This document shows, one piece after another, positions 55,748 through 64,000 of a DNA stretch of 64,000 nucleotides (the stretch's first letter is position 1; each line of letters starts with the position of its first letter). Made by a program: the position numbers and the translations under genes. The notes under the pieces were generated by a model. That model was not told the origin of the DNA, made no database searches, and saw only the letters and a program-made list of their open reading frames with translations. Source of the stretch: Heterotrichella gracilis (taxonomy: Eukaryota; Sar; Xanthophyceae; Tribonematales; Xanthonemataceae); contig JAULBX010026385.1 of the NCBI GenBank assembly GCA_032358255.1, positions 70,128-134,127 of the forward strand. The letters run 5' to 3'.

Positions 55748-56861
55748 CTGCGAGCACGCTAAGTAATAAGGCCGCTGAAAATAACCAGTTGCTGGATTTT
55801 TATGTGTCACAGTGTGTGCCAAGGCGGCGAACACTGTCCCTGAGGTACAAAGTAGTTGGCAGTTATGCATGCACATGCATGCTTGTTGCCCTGTGGCATG
55901 TGGGGTGTCTATGCAGTTCAAATAGCTCATGAATCGACATACCATTCTTTGCAAGTGAAGTTCACCCAGCCCCGCTGAACGCGCCAACCCCGCCAAGCCC
56001 AACCCGACAGGTGGCACCCTGTGCGAACAGCTGGCATGTCACGCAGATGCCAAGAACTTTCCAGCGCTGGAGAAGCGTATTTATGGGTAAACCGCGTTGA
56101 GAAAAAGGCATGATCAAGTCTGGGAGGCAGGAAGTAGCTCCTGCACTTCCAACGCAAACTGTCCGCTCCTGCAGCCCACTTCGTGAACGTCCAAGGCATA
56201 CCTTAGGGTTACGCTGGTGAGGGGAATTTGTGACGGTGAATCCTTCTGCTGAACCTCCTGCCCTCTGGTACCTTACGTCCTCCGTTCCTATAATCAAAAG
56301 CAACTTGTTTTTTCAACCCAATAGTCGTAGGCACGTCGCAAAAGTCCAATCACAGGAATTCTTGAAGTTGGACTGCAAGGCTCTGTGCCGTGTCTTTCCC
56401 TTGATGCGTGCTCCACTCCTCTCGGAAAAGGAAGAGTGCGCCTGCTCAAAGCTGCTTCTTGCCGGTAGCGGCTTCCAAACTGGGGCGAACCCCATTTCTA
56501 CCTGCTGGGTCTTTGTTGAGATGTGCAAGGGGAGTCATAATCAAATGGGACGGGGCGACCAAATAGCCATCTTGGGCGAATTAAATACCGAAGTCGCTTT
56601 GTCTACTGTTGCCAACAGCGTTGGGTCGTTGCCGGGGTATTAAACAAAGGTTGCCGCAACTTGGCGTCGTTTCAGACTCGAAGGACTGCCCAACTGATCA
56701 TTCTCCCTCAAGCTTTATGCATGCATGCATGTGCACTTATGGAAACGTTTGCGCTTGGACGCTAGTATATAGCGGGTTGTGAAGACAGTAACGTATCTAA
56801 CTCTGGTATTGTTGAAATAATCTTCTTCTTGACTTGAGAGCACCGTAGGTGTCGTGTAGCT
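55748..56861. other. Unresolved 5' region of ABC-F gene and NOP14 upstream region
   Basis: Must contain the first ABC-F exon(s). A 90-codon frame starting with ATG at 56199 (-), MPWTFTKWAAGAD, does not look like an ABC-F N terminus and I could not join it. The NOP14 promoter probably lies in 56300-56861. GCATGC-rich words occur at 55860 and 56718. Confidence 0.4.
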
Positions 56862-59800
56862 ATGGCAAAAAAGAAAAAGACCCGGCCGCCGATGCCGGGA
56901 GGCAAACAACTATCCACCGCCAAGCCCAACCTATTCGAGCAGCTGCACAGCAAAAAGAAGTTCAACATATTGGGCCGCAAAATCAAAGGGCAGAAAACAA
57001 ACGTGATCAAGGCCCGAAGCGATGCCGTGGATAAGGTGGGTACGGTCAAGCAAACTCCCAATCGCGGCGGCGTGCATGCACTGTGACTCTGCGTTGCAGT
57101 GGCTTGACGAGGCGGTGTTGGTGTGGCATAAACGTTGTGGCGTTGCAAACCCTCTGAGCCCTGGGTTCTGCCTAAGAGCGAGCTGGTACTTGTTGCCCAT
57201 TTTCTGGATGCAGACCGTGACTGGCCAGCAATTTAGTGCTGCAACTCGTAAAATAGTATTCAGCAGGTTTGCATATGTACACGCATAACTGCTATCATAG
57301 GTTGTGCTCCAGCCGTTTTCCGTGTAAACCCAGAGACCCACACCGATGCATGCATATTGGCGCTTTCCAAAGACCACATGCCCTACTGAGGCGCCACCCG
57401 TACACACGGGACGTTTGGGATGGCCGCGGGTGCAGAACAACCTGTACCTAGCGCAAATTTGTTTGCCTGCAGAGGAAGAAGACCCTCCTGGTAGAGTACA
57501 AGCAGCTGAAGAAGTCAAACAACTTCATAGACAGGCGATTTGGAGGTGGGTGCAAGGCTTCCCGTGGCATTGAACTGCACCCTTGTAGTCCGCACAGCCA
57601 GTGGCAATACATGTAGGGTGCACAGTACAGTTGTACCCACAGCAATAGCACCTGAGCAGCTTATCCTTAGCCCCTGCGCAACCTGTTAAGTCATGCAAGC
57701 GCCTTCAGCCCGTCAACAATGCTGAACCCTAAATACATACACTACCACTACGGTAACCGTGAGTGGTTGCATGGTGAACTCATCCACGTTGCAGGAGCAT
57801 GCATGTCAAACCCCACAACAGTAGCTGTGACCGCCTGCGCACCTTCATCTTCAGCCATTAAAAGCCCTATGGAGCGCATGCCTGAAAGCCTTGCAAGTCC
57901 TTGAGCCCACCAACATGTATGTATCATCAGTGTGTGTGTTTTGCGCATGCAGAGCACGATGAGGGCCTCACTGCTGATGAGAAGGCCATCATGCGCTTCC
58001 AGAAGCAGCGCGCCAAGGAGCTGGGAGGTGAGCGCAGTGTAGGGTTGTAGGGTTTATAAAATAGGGTGTACAGTGGTTAGCCTAAATCCCGTTGCACGCC
58101 AAAGAGCTGGGAGGGAAGCGCCGTGTAGAGTTGTGGGTTTATAATGTAGGGTGTGCAGTAACCAGTAGGCATATGCCAGGGTACTGTGAGGCGACGTTGG
58201 GTGGTGCTGCGGTGGTTGTCGTGATGAGTTGCAGTTGCATATTCATGTCCTGCTGCTAGATCATAATGTCCTGCAGTTGCGGAGCACTTGCCTGTCCACT
58301 TTACACAAATGGTCTGGTTCGAAAATGCAATCTTGATTGGTTCCCAGGGCTGCAGAATGCCATTACCAAAGCTTCATTTGCAAACAGAGTAGGCATGCGT
58401 TTGCACGGCCATGTTCAAGGGTCCAGGCCTTACATTTGCCATCCACACTCCTGCATGCGCCCTCCCCACCCTTGTGTGCCCCTTGCTCCAGGTGGGAAAT
58501 TTGCATTGGTGGATGATGGGGAGGAGGAGGCGCTCACGCACATGGGGCGGGCGCTGGCGGATTTCGATGCGGGACAGGTGGGTGTGGACAGGCTGTTGCC
58601 CATGAGGGCCGGTGCCAAATGCATTCACTGCGCAATTGGCGTGCAGGGGATGCAATGCTTTGCTTGTACACGCGCCAAACGCACAGCAGCACTTAGACTG
58701 CTTGTATGGGTTAAAATTCAAGGGTTTTGGGGTTAGGGTGCTCATGGTGATGCCCTGTGTGTAGGGTTTATGAAATAGGGTTTAGGGACAGGTGTGTGCC
58801 AGCATCCCAGCAGTGCCCAACATCTGGGATCGGTGCAATTTTACAGGGATTTGGGGGCAGGGACGATGACGACGACAACATCCCCGACGACTACATGCAA
58901 GACTTTCATTTCGGCGGCGGCTTTGTGCGGAAACCGGCACCAGACGGCGCAGGGGAGGGAGAAGACGCCGAGGATGGCGGGGATGGCGGGGATGGTGCGG
59001 GTGGGGACCGCAGGAAAACCAAGAAAGAGGTTATGGAGGAGGTGATTGCCAAGAGCAAGATGTACAAGGCGCTGCGCCAGCAACAGAAGGAGGACGACGT
59101 GAATGAGACGCAGGCGCTGGATGACCAGTTCAAAGAGCTTGTGAAGGGCAGGGCGCTGGCGGGGCTGGTGGTGCAGAAGGGGGAGAGGAAGTGAGTGGGG
59201 GTGAAGGGATGTGATGAGTGATGGTGATGGTGATGGTGATTTGCGTTTCTACATGTTCAGGAAAAACCTTGGGCGATGCCATCCACCCTGGTCAAACTTC
59301 ACATTTCATTAGGATGTTCTTGGTGAGGTCCGCGTTAAGTTTTCAGCAATGGGGTGCCAGCTGATTATAAAATAATTGATGACGTGGCGTTCATTTGATT
59401 GGCTGGATGCAAACCCAGGGGCGCCCAGGTTCGTCTTGGCAAACGAGGCCTTCCGCTCAGACACCTTTGCCCAGGCGTGCGCCCAGAGGGTTCGGGGCGA
59501 GCACCCAGAATTCCTGGTCGCTGCATGGGCGTTCAAGTTCCACGTATATGAACACCCTCTTACTACCATTCATTTGTCGCTGTAGGGGCACGCCAGGTGG
59601 CGGCACCGATGACGACGGCGACCGCCAGTATGACATCATGGCCAAGGAGCTGGTGTTTGAGGCCAAGGGGGGCGTGGGGGAGCGAACCAAAACCGAGGAG
59701 GAGGTTGCTGACGTGGAGCGGAGGCGCCTGGAGGAGCTGGAGAAGCAGCGGCTCAAGCGCATGCGGGTAGGGTTTCAATTGGAGGGATTTGATAACATGG

Positions 59801-62800
59801 TGGTGGGTTTGCCATGAATGGAATTTGCTGTGAAAATCACTGATAATAATCATGCTGTGCACATTATTCGCTTTGCCCAGGGTTTCCTGCGAAAGAATCA
59901 ATTTGTTGTGCACTAGGGCGATACAGGGTGTTGGTTGCTCTGGGTACATTAGTAGATTTGTCTGTGAATGCAGTGGGCTGTTAGACAGGTGTTGTCACTG
60001 GCCACATATGAGCTCAAAATGTGCTGCAGCATCAGTATTGTATCAACGCAGAAGTGGCGACATTAGTGGCAGATGGTGTGCTTGAATATGCTGTCTTATC
60101 CTTGAAAACAAACCTGTGCTGGGTGCAGGCAGAAGAGAGCGACGAAGATGACGAGGAGCGGGTTGGAGGGTTTGCTGCCAAGCGTGCAAAGCGCAAACGG
60201 TCGGTGCAATCAGGTGCGCTGCTTAGTCTGCTAGTAGCACAAATGGAACAATAAAAATAGGAAATACAATAAAACAATGAAGGCGATAGATAAAACTAAA
60301 CGATAACGATTAGCAGGAATTGCATATGCAGTGCCAAGCATTTCTATCTCAACACTGTGGGTATTATTTTTCTGCCCTTGGCATATCGAAAAGGTTTTCC
60401 TGGTTGCATACCTGCAAACGCAAAGAAAATTACCCAAAGAGTTTTCCCATTGCTCTGAGGTCAGTCCCTTTGCCACATCAGCGCTGCCCTGCTGCACGAC
60501 TTGTCGCCACATGGACTCATTTGAGCTCCAGCTCTGGCGCCTGGATGTTTCAGCTGGCACGACATACTGCACCCCACATACCATGGACACATGGGAGATC
60601 GGTGCACACAATTTGTGGAATTCCTGTACCCGCATGCTTGTGCAACGCCTGCATGCAATTCTCTGCACCCTAGGGTTTCTGCAAAGGATTACAAACTGCC
60701 ATGCCCTGCTGCTGTGGTCCAGGGGATGCCCTGGAGAACGACTTTGAGCTAAGCGACGAGGGGGAGGACAGTGAAGAGATTGACGGGGAGGGCAGCGGGG
60801 AGGAATCTGAGGGGGATGATGAAGGCGAGGAGGGGCTCGATGCCACTGCCCTTGACCGCCGGCGAGTGAAGCGCGCGGCTGGGGACCACCCGCTTCAGCA
60901 CGAGTTCCGCATGGCTTCTGCACAGCTTCTGGCCAAATACGGCGTGGAGGCGACTGGGAAAACAGCTGAGGAGCTCGCTGAGATGAGTGATGCGAGTGAC
61001 GAGGAGAGTGGGGAGGAAGAGGAGGAGGGGAGTGAAGCAGGGGAGAGCGGGAGTGCAGAGGAAGGGGGGAGTGGGAGTGCGGAGGATGGGGAGAGTGGGA
61101 GTGAGGAGGAAGGGGGGAGCGAGGAGGAGAGTGAAGAAGAGGAGGAGCCGGTGGTCAAGGCAGGGGCAAGGGGGAAAGCAAATGCGGTCGCAGCAGGGGG
61201 CGACAAGCAGCGGCTGCAGGAGCGGAAAGACTCTCACCAGAAGGCATCAACGAAGCAGGTATTTTTTTTTCCAAACCTGATTGCCGTTCAATGGCATTCA
61301 CCTCCCTTTTCCTATTCCACCTTGCCTGCCTCCGCTTGTGCCTCACCCCTTGCGCTTACTTCCACTCCTGTGCGCATCAAGAAACTCTACAGACAATGAT
61401 AAAAAACCCGTTTCATTCGTAACATATGCAACGCCTTGGGGGAGCGGTTTCCAATCCCTTGGGCAATTTCCCGCGCATGTGCCCATTTCCCCTTGTGACC
61501 ATCTCCTTTCTTACCCCCTTGCAGCAACTGCCTAGTCCCTGTTCTCATATTCCCTATTCTCATACACCCTGTTCTCATGTTCCCCTTAGCATGCACCCCC
61601 TCCCCTGTGACCATCCCTTCCTCTTTCCCCCTTGCAGGAGCTGCCTGGTCCCCAGCACATCCCCTACACCCTGCCAGCCCCCGGGACCTACCAGGAGTTT
61701 GCCAAGCTGGCATCAGGGGCCAGCGCCGCTGACCTGGACGCCATCCTGCACCGCATACGCGTGTGCAACGCGGTGGCGCTGAGGGGAGAAAACAGGCGGA
61801 AAATGCAGGTGCGGATGCTTACTTTTTGTGCGTGCAGATTTGTGTATGACTCTACTTAGAAGGAAGGCAGCGAACGCACAGAGGCGGAGTAAAGGGGGCA
61901 CTGGCTTGCACCAGCCAGAAGGCTAGTCAAGCAAAGGCAAAAGTTGAAGTCTTCTCCAGTACTGGGGTCACCCGTCACCCTCCATCCCACCTGTGACTCC
62001 TGCCATTTCTGACCCCGCCAAGCATCACCCTGCACCACCATGTGCCACCTCTTAACTCCTACCAACAAGCACTGCCAAACATGCAACACCCGCCACCACC
62101 ACCATGCTGCAGCCCACACCAACCACGTCCCCCATCAATGCGCAGGTGTTTTATGGGATCCTGGTGCAGCATTTTGTATCCTTGGCGGATGCCAAGCCTG
62201 TCCCCATGGCCCAGTTGGACACCCTCACCACCCATCTGCTCCAGCTCACATCGGATGTGCCCTTTTTCGCTGCCACAGCCATCCGCGCCCGGCTCACTAA
62301 AATGCAGGTAATTACGCGATCAAAGAAACACAAAAAAAAACCTCTATTATTTTTGTATAATTTTTCATATACTGTTGTACATGCAAAAGATATGCATGCC
62401 AGCCTCTTCAGCGCGACTGTGTGTGTGGTTGGTGAAGGGGCAGGGGTGCATGGCGTTGGGCCACTATTGGTAAATGCACTGGATGCATCCCGCCTGATGC
62501 ACGCATGTGGTTGTAACCGTAGCTGAGTGGCTGTGCCTCACCCCAGTCCAAGGGCCAAGGATTTTTCTGACACTGGCCCCAAAAGCGCCGGAGCGGCTGC
62601 CAAATGGCCCTTTCTGAGTCACAAGTTCTGACACCCTACACCCTAACTCCAAAACTGCAGGAGCGGCTGTCAAATGGCGGGAAATCCATCGGGGCCCGCA
62701 CCCCACCCTGGCCCCCTGCCAGGGCCATCCTGCTGCTCAAGCTCGTCTCGACACTCTTCCCCACAAGTGACCGGAAGCATCCTGTGGTGACCCCAGCAGC

Positions 62801-64000
62801 GCTGCTGATGGGCAACTACCTGTCCTCCTGTGCGGTGGGGCACAGGCAGGAGCTGGCCACTGGCCTGCTGCTGAGTGGGCTCAGCCTGCACTATGCATCA
62901 GCAGGCAAGTATTGGCTAATTTCTCTCCCTGGTTGAGGACATCTCAGTTTAGGTCATGGGTACATGCTTGCCCCCTGGAGAGATGCATACTCCCAACACG
63001 GTAGCTAGAGAGATGTAGCTACACGGATGCATTCCTGTGTGTGATTTCACTGGCCGCTTTTAGGACAGGCTGCATATACATTTCTTGTTATCATGTTTGT
63101 TTGCTCTGATGGTAATCATTTAATCAACTTGTGTTTCGTCAGCAGGCAAGCGCTTCAGCCCTGAGCCGCTCAGCTTTGCCCTAGCAGCCATCGCCTCGTC
63201 CCTCCCCAAGGGTGTTGTTCTCTCCCTGGGATGCGGCAGCGCGCTGGCTGAGGCAGGGGAGGGACCAAGGTGGCTGGCGCCGACAGGGGGCCAAAGGGGA
63301 GTCAAGGCAGCAGATGTGGAGCCGCTGTCCCTCCCTGGAGTGCTGGAGGCTGAGTCAGATGACCCCATGTTTGAGTCGGATGCCTTCAGGATGAGCGCGC
63401 TGTCAGCAGCCATCCAGGTGGGTGTAATATGAATAATAATTGTGGGACCTGTGGCGCTTTGTAAAAACGATGAGTCTTGCAGCCTGAGCACAAAACATAA
63501 TAAAATAAACAAACAAACAAACAAATAAACCACTTGCTTACTAGTTTGGTGCAAGCTTCGGGAGACGAGTGGTGCGCGTAGTGCCCAGTTTCATGTGCCG
63601 ATGGCCATTGTGCATGGGAGGCTGCCTGTAAAAAATCTTTGGCATTGTTGCCCTTTTTGAGTCCCATTTTCTTTCCACCCAGGTTGTGAAGAGGGCAGGG
63701 GAGTTGTATGCTGAGCTGGAATGCTTCCCAGAGCTGTTCCAATCCTTCATCCCCCTGGTAGAGGCTGTGGCGGCAGGGAAGCAGTTTCCAAAGGTGCGCG
63801 CCTGACTGCAGCCATTTGCACTTCATGCTTTTGGATCAGCACTGATCATTACCAGTGGGAGGCCAATTTTGACATCCCAAAGTGTGTACGGGTACTCTGC
63901 AGATGTGGCATTCATAGGATTAATGGAGCAGCACCGATTGGCTCAAGCGTAGGCTCATAGTGCATCTCCGCTGCTGGCCTGCAGATAGAATCGTATAGGA
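56862..64000 (+). CDS. NOP14: Nucleolar protein NOP14, 3' end beyond the window
   Basis: Small-subunit processome factor needed for 18S rRNA processing and 40S assembly. Thirteen exons fit in phase: 56862-57035, 57473-57545, 57953-58027, 58492-58577, 58847-59190, 59586-59766, 60129-60213, 60723-61258, 61638-61808, 62146-62307, 62661-62904, 63146-63417 and 63683-63793 (838 codons). Family blocks: MAKKKKTRPPMPGGKQ, NPFEQ-like PNLFEQLHSKKKFNILGRKI, TLLVEYKQLKKSNNFIDRRF, EGLTADEKAIMRFQKQRA, ALTHMGRALADFD, DYMQDFHFGGGF, RRKTKKEVMEEVIAKSK, YDIMAKELVFEAK and RTKTEEEVADVERRRLEELE. A long acidic region in the 60723 exon is typical. Beyond it are IPYTLPAPGTYQEFAKLA and LFPTSDRKHPVVTPAALL, the HEAT-like part. 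Intron 11 uses a GC donor. The basic C terminus is missing only because the window ends. Confidence 0.95.
58012..58150 (+). repeat. Duplicated donor edge of NOP14 exon 3
   Basis: GCCAAGGAGCTGGGAG + GTGAGCGC at 58012-58035 recurs 86 bp downstream as GCCAAAGAGCTGGGAG + GGAAGCGC; both continue with GTGTAG, TTTATAA and TAGGGTGT.CAGT. The copy has lost its GT donor. TAGGG-type words (58045-58062) fill the spacer. Confidence 0.85.
58733..58799 (+). repeat. Degenerate TTTAGGG tract with a possible copy of NOP14 exon 4 donor
   Basis: TAGGGTTT.TAGGGTTTAGGGACAGGTGTGTG contains GGGACAGGTG, matching the exon 4 donor edge at 58571-58580. The match is short, so chance is possible. Confidence 0.4.
61000..61146 (+). 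repeat. Acidic in-frame minisatellite in NOP14
   Basis: Imperfect repeats of a GAGGAAGGGGGGAGTGGGAG kind encode SGSAEEGG, SGSAEDGE and SGSEEEGG in a row. The sequence sits in the family's naturally acidic region. Confidence 0.8.
62898..63150 (+). repeat. 12-nt direct repeat flanking a NOP14 intron
   Basis: TCAGCAGGCAAG occurs at 62898-62909 and 63139-63150, spanning both splice junctions of the 241-bp intron 62905-63145. Because of it the donor is GCAAGT and the acceptor TCAGCAG. Confidence 0.85.

Overview
This is a stretch of a green-plant-lineage nuclear genome, most likely a unicellular green alga of the trebouxiophyte type. The evidence is many short phased introns, nuclear genes for chloroplast proteins (ATP synthase gamma with the redox loop, plastid ribosomal protein L13), a calmodulin-binding kinesin with the MyTH4-FERM-coiled coil-motor layout, a plant-type inositol phosphorylceramide synthase, and plant-type telomere motifs (TTTAGGG) inside introns. 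Genus and species cannot be fixed from the sequence. Exon models were built by hand from reading frame, family similarity and splice-site phase; in the models given, internal exon lengths keep phase.

Left part (1-36 kb): an epsin-like ENTH gene running off the left edge (-), a mitochondrial-looking amidinotransferase-fold enzyme (+), plastid L13 (-), a DA2/SIP5-like RING ubiquitin ligase (-), the ubiquitin-L40 fusion (+), ATP synthase gamma (-), IPC synthase (-), V-ATPase proteolipid (+), the KCBP kinesin (+), an unrecognised 117-residue protein (-), and a 0.6 kb displaced copy of the last KCBP exon plus its 3' UTR.

Right part (36-64 kb): a LysM protein (-), the U3 snoRNP WD40 protein RRP9 (+), a CDK with a PCTAIRE-type helix (+), an ABC-F ATPase (-), and the processome protein NOP14 running off the right edge (+). 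RRP9 and NOP14 both serve 18S rRNA maturation; L13, L40 and perhaps the ABC-F protein serve translation; the others are housekeeping. No operon-like or cluster logic joins the set.

The most unusual signal is in the right part. All five genes there carry extra partial copies of their own exon edges (splice site, a short piece of exon and flanking intron) lying in the adjacent intron, several times separated by TTTAGGG/CCCTAAA tracts. The strongest cases are a six-copy, 105-bp array on the Walker A exon of the ABC-F gene, a CDK exon copy that ends in telomere-type repeats, and a triplicated donor edge in the LysM gene. I saw no such structures and no runs of telomere motif in the left 36 kb.
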